Below are positions 1 through 8,128 of a stretch of DNA of 64,000 nucleotides, piece by piece (the stretch's first letter is position 1; each line of letters starts with the position of its first letter). Source of the stretch: Nitrosarchaeum sp. (GTDB lineage Archaea; Thermoproteota; Nitrososphaeria; Nitrososphaerales; Nitrosopumilaceae); assembly GCA_025699025.1 (NCBI GenBank), contig JAILWJ010000001.1, forward strand, positions 1 to 64,000. Reading direction: 5' to 3'. The notes under the pieces were generated by a model. It saw nothing but the letters and a program-made list of their open reading frames with translations. It searched no databases and was not told where the DNA came from. Position numbers and translations under genes: made by a program.

Positions 1-172
1 CTCTATCGCTTCTTCTAGATTCACCACTGTCTCTTCTGTAGTCTCCTCTATCGCTTCTTCTAGATTCACCACTGTCTCTTCTGTAGTCTCCTCTATCGCT
101 TCTTCTAGATTCACCACTGTCTCTTCTGTAGTCTCCTCTATCGCTTCTTCTAGATTCACCACTGTCTCTTCT
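1..172 (-). repeat. Perfect 45-bp tandem repeat inside nop5
   Basis: Almost four identical 45-bp units (1-45, 46-90, 91-135, 136-172) run off the left edge. Because 45 is a multiple of three the repeat keeps the nop5 frame and encodes RRDSGESRRSDRGDY per unit. No base difference is seen among the visible copies, which suggests recent expansion or homogenisation. Confidence 0.95.
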
Positions 173-1342
173 ACCGAAACCGCCTCTTTCGCGCCTGAAT
201 GATTCGGGTTTTCTTAGGTCTTTTTCAGCAGGCTCTTCGTACTTTTTTCCAATCTCGTCAACTCTGATGTTGAGTTTCTCTAACAAAGTCCTGTTCAGTC
301 CCTCTCCATAGACGTCCACTCTGCCGGCAATTACGGCCTTGGCAGCTATGGCTCTTGCAATCTTCCCGCGTTGCCATCTTGGAGCGGCATGAACCATCGC
401 ATGCTGGAATAACAGTCCGTGTTTTGGTGGTTGTGCGCCTGTCTTCAATGATCTGAAAAGAGCTTTTTCCGCACCAAGAACCTGAATTGTGCTTGCAGGC
501 ATTGATGCTAGTTTTTTCAGACTTCCTGCCCTAGCTAAAATTCTTGCCCCTACTGCAGTTCCTAAAATTGCCGAAAGATTTGGTGCAATTGTCTGCATTT
601 GTGACTCTATATGGTCCTCTAGTTTTTTACGCAAATCATGAAAGTCTAAAATCTGCCTTGCAATCGATTGAACAATTGCAAGATTGACATCTGAAATGTC
701 TCCTCCTCTGCTTTTTGAGGCAATCAACAAAAGCATTTCCACTTTTGAGTCTGGAAATCCCGCTTCTTCAAAGACTTCCTTTGTCAGAGAATCGCGTTTT
801 CCTGCAAGGACAATCTGCGCATACCCGTTAATGCTGTCTATGACATTGTCCAATTCTGGAAAGTGAAGACCATACCACTCACGTAACCTTGAGCTTAGTG
901 CATTTGCAATCTTGTCAATCTCGTCCAAGGAATTTATCGCCTGAATGATGTGAAGATCTGGACTCTCAGAGACTTCGGTAACCTTTGATGATGAGAATCC
1001 CATTGCAAACTCTCGCAGCTTTGCAAGTGCATCTGGGACACTTTCTGCAAAGCCCGAATCCACAATTATTTGCGGCTTGGATGACTGTATCTCTTCTTGC
1101 TGTGACTCTTCCATGAGCTGCGCATCAATTGAACTTTTTTTCAACAATGCAAGTAGTGACTCGTCACTTACTGACACTCCTCTCTGAAGCGAGCCAAGAT
1201 AATCTATGATCTTGTTTAATTCTGATTCCTTTTTCTTAACTGCAAGGTACTCCTTTACCACGTTGGAGAATGGAAACGCTTTTTCGAGTTTCTCATCCTT
1301 GAAAACTGATATTCCCAATTCTGTTAAAATCACAGAATACAT
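1..1342 (-). CDS. nop5: Nop5/Nop56-58 family protein of box C/D sRNPs (partial, C-terminus beyond left edge)
   Basis: Nop5 scaffolds archaeal box C/D RNPs by joining L7Ae-bound guide RNA to fibrillarin for 2'-O-methylation of rRNA and tRNA. Reading in from an ATG at 1342 the frame stays open for 447 codons to the window edge. The protein begins MYSVILTELGIS, has a helical middle part, and carries the family signature with GAEKALFRSLKTG and PPKHGLLFQH, followed by arginine-rich RWQRGKIARAIAAKA. After the Nop domain (KLNIRVDEIGKKYEEP) comes a tail that turns into exact 15-residue repeats RRDSGESRRSDRGDY. Known archaeal Nop5 proteins usually end in a short charged tail, so the repeats are unusual. 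The stop codon is not visible. Confidence 0.9.
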   Translation of the reverse strand, partial: MYSVILTELGISVFKDEKLEKAFPFSNVVKEYLAVKKKESELNKIIDYLGSLQRGVSVSDESLLALLKKSSIDAQLMEESQQEEIQSSKPQIIVDSGFAESVPDALAKLREFAMGFSSSKVTEVSESPDLHIIQAINSLDEIDKIANALSSRLREWYGLHFPELDNVIDSINGYAQIVLAGKRDSLTKEVFEEAGFPDSKVEMLLLIASKSRGGDISDVNLAIVQSIARQILDFHDLRKKLEDHIESQMQTIAPNLSAILGTAVGARILARAGSLKKLASMPASTIQVLGAEKALFRSLKTGAQPPKHGLLFQHAMVHAAPRWQRGKIARAIAAKAVIAGRVDVYGEGLNRTLLEKLNIRVDEIGKKYEEPAEKDLRKPESFRRERGGFGRRDSGESRRSDRGDYRRDSGESRRSDRGDYRRDSGESRRSDRGDYRRDSGESRRSDR

Positions 1343-1427
1343 GACTAATTCATTCTAGGTATCCTTTAAAAAAGGTACAGAATGCCTTAATCAACTGTTA
1401 TATTCGAAACTAGGTCTACGATTCAAA

Positions 1428-2339
1428 GTGGAACCAAGTCTTGCTGCCTCGATAGGGAAAATTGATCTTGAGAGACCTATAATGCTGGCATCTGGAATCT
1501 TGGGCATATCCCTTGATGTCTTTAACAGACTGTATCGCTCAGGCGCAGGAGCAGTTGTCACAAAGTCGCTAAGCAAAGAACCATGGGAGGGCTATCCAAA
1601 CCCAACAATACTTGGTCTGAAGAGCGGAGGATGGATTAATGCAGTAGGTCTGTCAAATCCTGGCGCTCCATATTTTGCAAAGATGATCGAGCCAAACACG
1701 GATGTTCCAATAATAGTGAGTCTAGTGGGCTCTGTTCCTGAAGATTTTGATTTTATGATTAAACAATTTGCAAACTGCAAGGTTGCAGCATACGAGTTGA
1801 ACCTTTCTTGCCCGCATGTTGCCAAAGTGGGACTCGAAGTAGGCGATGATCCTGAGCTGGTAAAAAAGATTGTTACTGTTGCAAAAAAATCATCTGATGT
1901 TCCTGTTATTGCCAAGGTGGGATTGGGTACAACTCACTATCTCAATACCGTTGGTGCTGCAATAGAATCTGGGATTGATGCAATTACTGCCATCAACACA
2001 ATCAGGGCAATGGCAATTGATGTTGATACTCAAAGACCCATTCTTAGCAACAAGTTTGGAGGACTGTCTGGTTCTCCAATCAAGCCAGTAGCGCTTAGAT
2101 GCGTTTATGAGATTTCTTCCAAGTACAACATTCCAATTATCGGATGCGGCGGCGTTTCCACCTGGGAGGACGCAGTAGAGTTTTTCCTGGCAGGTGCGTC
2201 TTCTGTCCAAATAGGAAGTGCGATTGGAGATAACTGGATAAATGTATTTGATGATATCAACAAAGGAATAAAAAAATACATGACTGACAACGGTTTTTCA
2301 AAAATAGAGGAGATGGTAGGTCTTGCAAAGAAATCATAA
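1428..2339 (+). CDS. pyrD: Dihydroorotate dehydrogenase, class 1B catalytic subunit
   Basis: This enzyme oxidises dihydroorotate to orotate in pyrimidine synthesis using FMN. The 303-residue product has the family landmarks: ERPIMLASGILG near the N-terminus, NLSCPHV for substrate binding, PVIAKVGLG, NTIRAMAID, a GGLSG loop and the C-terminal phosphate-binding IIGCGGVSTWEDAVEF and GASSVQIGSA. The start is GTG at 1428, which gives the expected short N-terminus. It overlaps the next gene by 17 bp. That neighbour is the electron-transfer partner, so the pair should form the NAD-linked PyrD-PyrK complex of class 1B enzymes. Confidence 0.93.
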   Translation: MEPSLAASIGKIDLERPIMLASGILGISLDVFNRLYRSGAGAVVTKSLSKEPWEGYPNPTILGLKSGGWINAVGLSNPGAPYFAKMIEPNTDVPIIVSLVGSVPEDFDFMIKQFANCKVAAYELNLSCPHVAKVGLEVGDDPELVKKIVTVAKKSSDVPVIAKVGLGTTHYLNTVGAAIESGIDAITAINTIRAMAIDVDTQRPILSNKFGGLSGSPIKPVALRCVYEISSKYNIPIIGCGGVSTWEDAVEFFLAGASSVQIGSAIGDNWINVFDDINKGIKKYMTDNGFSKIEEMVGLAKKS

Positions 2340-3135
2340 CCATCCAAAAATCTGTACCGTTGAAAAGGTAATTGATGAGACTCCGACAGTAAGAACTCTT
2401 GTCTTCTCTGATGATGTAATGGCAAACGTATTGCCTGGGCAATTTGCAATGGTCTGGGTTCCGGGAATCAACGAGCTTCCAATGAGTGTGATGATCACAG
2501 ACGAACCTGGAATGGCTGCATTTACGGTAAGGCGGCACGGTCCTGCATCAACTGGACTATACAATGTCAAGGCCGGACAAAAGATTGGAGTCCGAGGGCC
2601 ATACGGCAACTCTTTTGACCTAAAGCAAGGCAGGCTCTTGCTTGTCGGCGGGGGTACCGGACTTGTTCCGATGATGCGTCTGCTGACATTTGTAAAGCCT
2701 GAGGATGATGTCACTGTCTTGATTGGGGCAAAATCAAAAGACGAGGTGTTCTTTGAAGGTATGGCAGAAAACCTTCTGAAGCAAAACAAGCATCAGGTAA
2801 TTGTCACTACCGATGATGGCAGCTATGGCAACAAGGGATATGTTACAGACATGGTTGACAAACTCGTCTCTGAGAATCATTATGACGGTGTCTATACGTG
2901 CGGTCCTGAAATTATGATGTACAAAACTGTACAACATGCACACTCCAAGGGACTGTTTGTACAGGCAAGCCTTGAGCGCATGATGAAATGCGGCGTTGGA
3001 ATCTGTGGAAGCTGTTGTGTCGGCGAAGACCTTGTTTGCAGGGATGGCACGGTTTTTGATGGCAAACATCTGCTGTCTAACAAAGAATTTGGTCATTTTC
3101 ACAGAAATAAGGCCGGAATTCTTGAAAATTACTAA
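2323..3135 (+). CDS. pyrK: Dihydroorotate dehydrogenase electron-transfer subunit, FAD and 2Fe-2S
   Basis: The 270-residue protein passes electrons from the PyrD flavin to NAD+. An N-terminal FAD-binding barrel (KICTVEKVIDETPTVRTL, LPGQFAMVWVPG) is followed by a nucleotide-binding part (LLLVGGGTGLVPMMRLL) and a C-terminal 2Fe-2S cluster site, CGVGICGSCCVG then C in LVCRDGTVF. The first codon is TTG at 2323, inside pyrD, with a purine-rich GAGGAGATGG just upstream. Translational coupling to pyrD is likely. Confidence 0.9.
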   Translation: MQRNHNHPKICTVEKVIDETPTVRTLVFSDDVMANVLPGQFAMVWVPGINELPMSVMITDEPGMAAFTVRRHGPASTGLYNVKAGQKIGVRGPYGNSFDLKQGRLLLVGGGTGLVPMMRLLTFVKPEDDVTVLIGAKSKDEVFFEGMAENLLKQNKHQVIVTTDDGSYGNKGYVTDMVDKLVSENHYDGVYTCGPEIMMYKTVQHAHSKGLFVQASLERMMKCGVGICGSCCVGEDLVCRDGTVFDGKHLLSNKEFGHFHRNKAGILENY

Positions 3136-3150
3136 GTTTAACCAGCAAGG

Positions 3151-3158
3151 TTTAAAAT
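3151..3158 (+). promoter_or_regulatory. TATA box of the radical SAM gene
   Basis: TTTAAAAT lies 20-30 nt before the two possible starts (TTG 3178, ATG 3187). It fits an archaeal TATA element giving a transcript with almost no leader. Confidence 0.5.
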
Positions 3159-3177
3159 AAATCATGAAATTATTGCG

Positions 3178-4911
3178 TTGAAGGGAATGGGGACTCCAAA
3201 GATTGTACTAACTGCCGATCGAACATTGATGTCGCCGTACAGGGGATTGTCGCTTGCAACCTTCTTTGGGTGTGCGCCTGCAATCGATCCTCACAGGGAC
3301 AAAAACAGTCTTTTGTACAAGATTCTGGGCAAACAAGTCACTCCAAAAATCCTATTTGATTTTATCTGCAATTACATTCCTCACGAAAACGGTGTGGCAA
3401 AATATGCCCCATACGGGCTGCGAAAGCTGGAAGCCGGACTGCTCAGGGACGGCTTTAGGCGAGACGAGGTCGTCGTAGCTCATCCTGATCATATTGAAAA
3501 GTTCATCGGGCCTGAAACTCAGGTGGTTGGAACTTATGAGATGGACCCACTTGGAATGGGTCCTGTAACCATGACGTTTACTTATGGTAGAAAACAAATC
3601 TCATACGATGAGCTGTACAACACAGAGCTCCACCACAGAATCAAAGCTGCAAAAGCAAAAACCGGAAGCAAGGCCAAAGTAATCTCTGGCGCATCTGGCA
3701 CATGGCAGTACAACTATGATCCGGAAAAAATTGAAGAGTTTGGAATTTATGCGATTCTGGAAGGCGAGCTTGGCGGCATTGCACCAGAAATTGACGGACA
3801 TGCTGGCAGGTTCTTTAACTATCTGATTAATGGCGATTTTGAAAACATGGATCCCTTCAGGAAAAGAAGCGACTTTAAAGTAAACATCAAGGAATTTGAG
3901 AGGGACGGCAAAAAAATTCACGGAAGGTTTGTGAATTTCTGGGACAGGCCAGACCTGGAAGAGATTCCTGACATTGTAGAGCCAAGCATGCACGGAATGG
4001 TTGAAGTCATGCGAGGTTGCGGACGCGGATGCAAGTTCTGTGACGTGACTCTGAGATCCTTGAGGTACTATCCTCCAGAAAAAGTCAAAAAGGAAATTGA
4101 AATTAACATGAGAAAAGGCGGCTCCAAGTCTGCATGGATTCACAGCGACGACATTTTCGTTTATGGAATGGATCCGAGAACCTCAAAGGGAATGGAGCCA
4201 AACAGGGAAGCACTTGAGGAGCTGTTCACTGCAATCATGTCTACTGGTGTAGAGCATACAAACCCAACACACGGCACACTGGCAGGTGCCATTGCAGATG
4301 AGAAACTGATTCCAAACCTGTCTAGAATAATCAAAGCAGGACCTGACAACATGATTGGCGTCCAGGCCGGATTTGAGACAGGAAGTCTCAGACTAATTGG
4401 AAAATATGCCGACAGAAAACTTGCACCATACTCTCCAAGCGAGTGGCACTGGGTTGTCAAAGAAGGCGTCAAAACACTCAACGAGCACTACTGGATTCCT
4501 GCCTTTACACTTATCATGGGACTGGACAACGACGAGACCCCTGAGGACTCTTGGGATACGATCCGTCTTATCAGCGAGCTGGAGCACGAGCAGCCAGAGT
4601 CAATGTTTACTGCTACTGCTCTGACGTTTGTGCCAATCGGGCTGTTGGAAAAATCTGACTTTTTTAATATAGGAAACGAAATGACTCCTGCACAACTTGG
4701 TGTGCTGTACAAGACTTGGCAGCACAACTTCAAGTATGGCATTCAAAAGTTCATGACAAAGACTGGTGCAAAAGGACCTCAGAGGTACTTTTTTAACGCA
4801 ATTGCAAGATCCCTTGGCGGTGTCCCGCTGGCTGCTATGGAGCGATATGCGCGCAAAAAGAGCGTCGAACACGAAAAAGTAATAGAGCTTGTCAAAGCCA
4901 AGTACTGGTAG
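3178..4911 (+). CDS. Radical SAM protein of unknown substrate
   Basis: The 577-residue protein has a radical SAM core in its second half. The 4Fe-4S motif CGRGCKFC is at residues about 281-288 (C281, C285, C288), preceded by MHGMVEVMRG and followed by ESMFTATALTFVPIGLL. The roughly 270-residue N-terminal part (KIVLTADRTLMSPYRGLSLATFFGC) resembles the leader region of archaeal Elp3/MiaB-like radical SAM proteins, but I see no clear cobalamin-binding DxHxxG motif. The substrate cannot be told from sequence. Starts are TTG 3178 or ATG 3187, both in frame. It stands between pyrK and rps30e, apparently with its own promoter. Confidence 0.8.
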   Translation: MKGMGTPKIVLTADRTLMSPYRGLSLATFFGCAPAIDPHRDKNSLLYKILGKQVTPKILFDFICNYIPHENGVAKYAPYGLRKLEAGLLRDGFRRDEVVVAHPDHIEKFIGPETQVVGTYEMDPLGMGPVTMTFTYGRKQISYDELYNTELHHRIKAAKAKTGSKAKVISGASGTWQYNYDPEKIEEFGIYAILEGELGGIAPEIDGHAGRFFNYLINGDFENMDPFRKRSDFKVNIKEFERDGKKIHGRFVNFWDRPDLEEIPDIVEPSMHGMVEVMRGCGRGCKFCDVTLRSLRYYPPEKVKKEIEINMRKGGSKSAWIHSDDIFVYGMDPRTSKGMEPNREALEELFTAIMSTGVEHTNPTHGTLAGAIADEKLIPNLSRIIKAGPDNMIGVQAGFETGSLRLIGKYADRKLAPYSPSEWHWVVKEGVKTLNEHYWIPAFTLIMGLDNDETPEDSWDTIRLISELEHEQPESMFTATALTFVPIGLLEKSDFFNIGNEMTPAQLGVLYKTWQHNFKYGIQKFMTKTGAKGPQRYFFNAIARSLGGVPLAAMERYARKKSVEHEKVIELVKAKYW

Positions 4912-4950
4912 TATCCAAATACATAAATTCACTATTTTGCATAATACATC

Positions 4951-5133
4951 ATGGCAACTCACGGTTCGCTTACAAAAGCAGGCAAAGTAAGAGGACAAAC
5001 CCCAAAAGTTGAAGGAAGAAAGATAGTTGGTACAAACTCTAGCCTTAGAAACAAGAGCAACTTCAAAAAGAGATTCGTTCTTGGCAGAGTACCTGGGCAA
5101 AACAAACCCGGACAACGAAGAAAGAGACGATAG
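4951..5133 (+). CDS. rps30e: Small ribosomal subunit protein S30e
   Basis: This is a 60-residue, very basic protein with HGSLTKAGKVRGQTPKV near the N-terminus, which matches the S30e (FAU) core HGSLxRAGKVRGQTPKV, and a basic tail ending RRKRR. S30e occurs in archaea and eukaryotes but not bacteria. A TATA-like ACATAAAT lies about 26 nt before the ATG at 4951, so the gene is probably monocistronic and leaderless. Confidence 0.92.
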   Translation: MATHGSLTKAGKVRGQTPKVEGRKIVGTNSSLRNKSNFKKRFVLGRVPGQNKPGQRRKRR

Positions 5134-5250
5134 TCTACACTCTGTATATTTTACAATCATTTCTGAAATAAATTGCGCACCTTTGATGGATGTGTTTTCT
5201 CTTATTGTAAAATGATCACAATCATTAACTGCTTTGATGTCTAGGTTGTA

Positions 5251-5610
5251 ATGGATTTCAAAGGCTTCCTGTCTTCTATGTCTCTTTTTTTCATTGCCGG
5301 ATTGTGTGAGATTGGTGGCGGTTATCTGGTTTGGCTGTGGCTGCGTGATGATTTTGGTTTTGTAATTGGCTCCGTTGGTGGTTTTGTTTTGTTTCTTTAC
5401 GGGATTGTACCGACATTTCAGAAAACCCACTTTCACAGAATCTATGCGGCATATGGCGGAGTCTTTATTGTAATGTCTGTCTTTTGGGGATGGCTAATTG
5501 ACGGAGTCATGCCTGATAATTATGACATTCTTGGGGCAGTCATTGCAGTAGTCGGTGTACTGATAATTTTTTACTATCCAAGAAAGGGTGAGAAGATCTG
5601 GTCGAAGTAG
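5251..5610 (+). CDS. UPF0060 (YnfA-like) small membrane protein, copy 1
   Basis: The 119-residue protein has four predicted membrane segments and family signatures FFIAGLCEIGGGYLVWLWL, YGIVPTFQ and RIYAAYGGVFIVMSVFWGW. YnfA relatives belong near the small multidrug resistance fold, where subunits pair as dimers. The next gene is a diverged copy that begins on the last base of this one, so a two-gene operon making a heterodimer is possible. Substrate unknown. Confidence 0.85.
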   Translation: MDFKGFLSSMSLFFIAGLCEIGGGYLVWLWLRDDFGFVIGSVGGFVLFLYGIVPTFQKTHFHRIYAAYGGVFIVMSVFWGWLIDGVMPDNYDILGAVIAVVGVLIIFYYPRKGEKIWSK

Positions 5611-5930
5611 TGCTCTCAACTCTGGGACTGTTCTTTTTTGCTGCATTGCTGGAAATTGGCGGTGGCTATCTCGTATGGAAGTGGCTGCGTGATCACAAGG
5701 GGAAAATATTTGGGCTTGTCGGCGGCTTGGTATTGTTTACTTATGGGATTGTCATGACATTTCAGCCTGCAGATTTTGGGAAGGTGTATGCCACATATGG
5801 TGGGATCTTTGTCGTGTCCTCAATAATCTGGGGATACTGGGTGGATAAGAAAAGACCCGACAGGTTTGAGATAATTGGCTCAATGGTTGTCTTGGTAGGC
5901 GTTGCTGTGATGTTTTATTTTCCAAGATAA
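5610..5930 (+). CDS. UPF0060 (YnfA-like) small membrane protein, copy 2
   Basis: The 106-residue paralogue has the same signatures: FFFAALLEIGGGYLVWKWLR, YGIVMTFQ, KVYATYGGIFVVSSIIWGY. It starts with GTG at 5610, sharing one base with the stop codon of copy 1, which means tight translational coupling. Charged residues at the loop and C-terminus differ from copy 1 (WVDKKRPDRFE against WLIDGVMPDNYD), as expected if the two insert with different topology. Confidence 0.85.
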   Translation: MLSTLGLFFFAALLEIGGGYLVWKWLRDHKGKIFGLVGGLVLFTYGIVMTFQPADFGKVYATYGGIFVVSSIIWGYWVDKKRPDRFEIIGSMVVLVGVAVMFYFPR

Positions 5931-5931
5931 T

Positions 5932-6109
5932 GTAGTTCGTGGAATCAAGAAGGATTGTTCTGATTATTGATGGCTGCCAAATTTATCATAATTATTTGAG
6001 AAATCACATGGGGCTTGATGGTAAGACACCAAGTGAGGCATGTGGTATTACTATTGAAGGAGATAACAAGTGGAAGACATTGATCCAAAACGCAAGCGTA
6101 AAATGCTAA
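5932..6109 (+). pseudogene. Decayed C-terminal fragment of the DDE transposase found at 8586-9722
   Basis: Translation in two frames gives VVRGIKKDCS and then, after a frameshift, DGCQIYHNYLRNHMGLDGKT followed by NKWKTLIQNA. This lines up with the tail of the intact transposase (MRGIKKDDSVIFDGYQIYHNYI, GLEGKT, NKWITLIQNA). There is no start and the upstream part is gone. It is what remains of an older copy of the same element type, directly before the matrixin gene. Confidence 0.88.
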
Positions 6110-6154
6110 TTTCCAAAAATGGGAATTAAATACTAGTATTACAATAATACTCTG

Positions 6155-7069
6155 ATGAAATATGTTGGTAGGGATACTGACAGAAAGAATCCACTAGATA
6201 GCCTTCCGCAAATAGACGATGATGAAGCAAATGTCATGGAAGAAATTCAATCGGCAATAAAAAATATAGAAGACAACCAGAAAAACCTGACCAAAACAAT
6301 CAGAATAAAATCTACAATCATAATGGGCGTAATTGCAGTATTTGCAATAATCATAGCAGTGGTCATGACTCAGGTTTTGATACCTAGTGGCGTTTTTGAA
6401 ATCAGTGGAACACTAAAAGATGAAATGACAAGCGGTTATTTCATTGAGAACCTAAAAGGCGACAGAATCGACACGTGGGTATCATGGAAAATAGTAGATG
6501 GTGACTACTTTCACATACACGTAATAGAATCACCCGAGGTCACTCAGGAAAGACTGGACGTAATTAATAATGTGATATATTCGACTGAGACAGTAGAAAT
6601 TCCCAATAGTCTTTTGCATACCTTCCCACAGGGCGAATCATCTACATATTACAAGGGTTGGGCAGGTGCATTAGGAACAATATCTGGTACAAAATTCCCT
6701 GTTCCAATTCACTATCATTCAGCAATCACTGATTCTGGAACTGGACAGATCACAATAAGACTTACCAACCTGAAAAATGCAGATGGATACAGCGGATATA
6801 CAAGATCACAAGTGGATGAATCAAACAACCAGATACTGAAATCACAAATTACGATATTCAATGTTGACAATCTGAGTTTGAAAGAATTGGAGGCAATCAC
6901 AAGACATGAACTAGGACACGCATTTGGTCTTGCACATTCTGATAACCCAGATGATTTGATGTATCCTACCATCAAAACCAATTTTCCGTACATCAATCCA
7001 TGCAATGTTCAGGCAATTGCAGAACTATACGACGGCAATGAAAAAGGCACTGTAATTTGTGAAAACTAG
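6155..7069 (+). CDS. Membrane-anchored matrixin-like metalloprotease, paralogue 1
   Basis: The 304-residue protein has a cytosolic N-terminal helix (about 25-50), one membrane segment (about 53-75) and an extracellular domain ending in the metzincin zinc site HELGHAFGLAH (H251, H255, H261) with a Met-turn DDLMYPT at M269. That is the matrixin (M10) pattern. Upstream, ENLKGDRIDTWVSWKIVDG and YKGWAGALG are shared with the paralogues at 41684-42691 and 49044-49946. Unlike those, this copy has no kinase beside it: it lies between a transposase remnant and an orphan element end, so it may be old transposon cargo. The promoter contains the palindrome AATACTAGTATT (6129-6140). Substrate unknown. Confidence 0.88.
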   Translation: MKYVGRDTDRKNPLDSLPQIDDDEANVMEEIQSAIKNIEDNQKNLTKTIRIKSTIIMGVIAVFAIIIAVVMTQVLIPSGVFEISGTLKDEMTSGYFIENLKGDRIDTWVSWKIVDGDYFHIHVIESPEVTQERLDVINNVIYSTETVEIPNSLLHTFPQGESSTYYKGWAGALGTISGTKFPVPIHYHSAITDSGTGQITIRLTNLKNADGYSGYTRSQVDESNNQILKSQITIFNVDNLSLKELEAITRHELGHAFGLAHSDNPDDLMYPTIKTNFPYINPCNVQAIAELYDGNEKGTVICEN

Positions 7070-7072
7070 ATA

Positions 7073-7121
7073 CCCGACGAAACTTTACACGTACAAGATC
7101 CGACGAAGACTTGACAGAACC
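7073..7121. repeat. Orphan right end of an older element
   Basis: CCCGAC, then ACTTTACACG and a final ACTTGACAGAACC repeat, in the same direction, the right end of the intact element (11054-11109). It directly abuts the 8-bp target copy at 7122-7129. This indicates that an earlier element, now largely lost, ended here. Confidence 0.75.
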
Positions 7122-7129
7122 CCCAAGCG
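7122..7129. repeat. Target-site duplication, left copy
   Basis: CCCAAGCG lies between the orphan right end and the left inverted repeat. The second copy is at 11110-11117. Only the boundary that makes the repeats start GGTTCTGT gives an exact 8-bp match. Confidence 0.82.
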
Positions 7130-7196
7130 GGTTCTGTAAAGATATGGGGACATTGATCAAAATATTCTATCTGTAAAGTGTCGGGACATGGGTTAA
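7130..7196 (+). repeat. Left terminal inverted repeat
   Basis: This is the 67-bp left end, aligning without gaps to the reverse complement of 11043-11109. Positions 43-67 are identical, the first eight are identical, and the middle is diverged. Confidence 0.88.
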
Positions 7197-7294
7197 CTCA
7201 CGCCTAATTTTTACATAAATATTTGACTTTATTCATTGATAATGTCTCATAAAGTTTAACTGTGACTAATTTAGGACTCATATTGGAATAAAAT

Positions 7295-8128
7295 ATGACT
7301 ATCTGTGTAGGTGCGATTAGTAAAAATTCTAATGCTGCAGAACAGTATGCTTTAGTTGCATCCGATAGAATGGTTACTCTTTCATTACCTAGTATTGAAT
7401 GGGAACAAAATGTTTCTAAAACCCTACCAATATCTGATAATTGTGTTGCTGCAACTGCAGGATCTGCAATCGCATTTACAGAGATTTTACGAAATGCCAA
7501 ACCTAAGATCAATGGATTAAAAAAGAAAAACATAGCAGAAATAGTAGATATTATTCGTCAAGAGTATAATGAAGCCAGATTAAAAAAAATAGAAGAAGAT
7601 ATTCTTTCAAAAATTGGCTTAACATTAAAAACATTTTATGAAGGAAATCAAGTTATTTCACCTCAAATTGTTCAAACAGTAATGGATGCTATGGCAAAAT
7701 TCAACTATGGATTATCAATTTTAATTGCAGGTGTAGACGATTCAGGAGCACATATTTACAGAATAGACAATCCTGCACGAGCTGATTGTTTTGATTCTAT
7801 AGGATATTGTGCAATAGGTAGTGGAGATCTTCATGCATTAACTACTTTTATCGCAAATGATTATGATCCAAATTTAGATCTTAATCATGTTTGTGCCATG
7901 ACATATGAATCAAAAAAACGTAGTGAAAAGGCTCAGGGAGTTGGTGAAAAAAGCGATCTTTACATAATATGTGATAGTAGAGTAGTAAAGATGCCTTCTG
8001 ATGCAATTGAAAAGTTAGATAGCATCTACTTAATGCGTGCAGAACAAGAAAAGAAAGTAGTGGCAGATATTCAAAACGAAATTGAAAAGTTAGATATTGA
8101 GAAAATAGAAAAGAATGGTCGAGTCTAG
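7295..8128 (+). CDS. Proteasome/HslV-like Ntn-hydrolase peptidase carried on the transposon
   Basis: The 277-residue protein begins MTICVGAISK, so Thr2 becomes the N-terminal nucleophile once Met is removed, without a propeptide. It then shows the proteasome-beta/HslV pattern: YALVASDRMVT (Asp24, equivalent of D17), SKTLP (Lys42, equivalent of K33), VAATAGSAIAFTEI, and a late YCAIGSGDLHALTTF matching the GSG loop of HslV. About 45 residues of charged helix follow the core, which HslV and beta subunits lack. No ATPase or alpha-type partner is encoded in the element. This is not the core proteasome; substrate and oligomer are unknown. Cargo for protein turnover or defence is inference. Confidence 0.8.
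   Translation: MTICVGAISKNSNAAEQYALVASDRMVTLSLPSIEWEQNVSKTLPISDNCVAATAGSAIAFTEILRNAKPKINGLKKKNIAEIVDIIRQEYNEARLKKIEEDILSKIGLTLKTFYEGNQVISPQIVQTVMDAMAKFNYGLSILIAGVDDSGAHIYRIDNPARADCFDSIGYCAIGSGDLHALTTFIANDYDPNLDLNHVCAMTYESKKRSEKAQGVGEKSDLYIICDSRVVKMPSDAIEKLDSIYLMRAEQEKKVVADIQNEIEKLDIEKIEKNGRV

Noticed and set aside
1-172. Possible CRISPR array from 45-bp repeats
   Set aside because: Units are directly joined without spacers and keep the nop5 reading frame.
4600-5436. 278-codon minus-strand frame across rps30e
   Set aside because: It runs opposite to the radical SAM, S30e and UPF0060 genes and has no recognisable motif.
7114-7139. Hairpin terminator CAGAACCC/GGGTTCTG after the matrixin gene
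   Set aside because: The palindrome comes from two element ends meeting around the CCCAAGCG copy; no T run follows.
7295-8128. Core proteasome beta subunit
   Set aside because: It lies inside a mobile element, lacks a propeptide, has an extra C-terminal region and is far longer than beta subunits.
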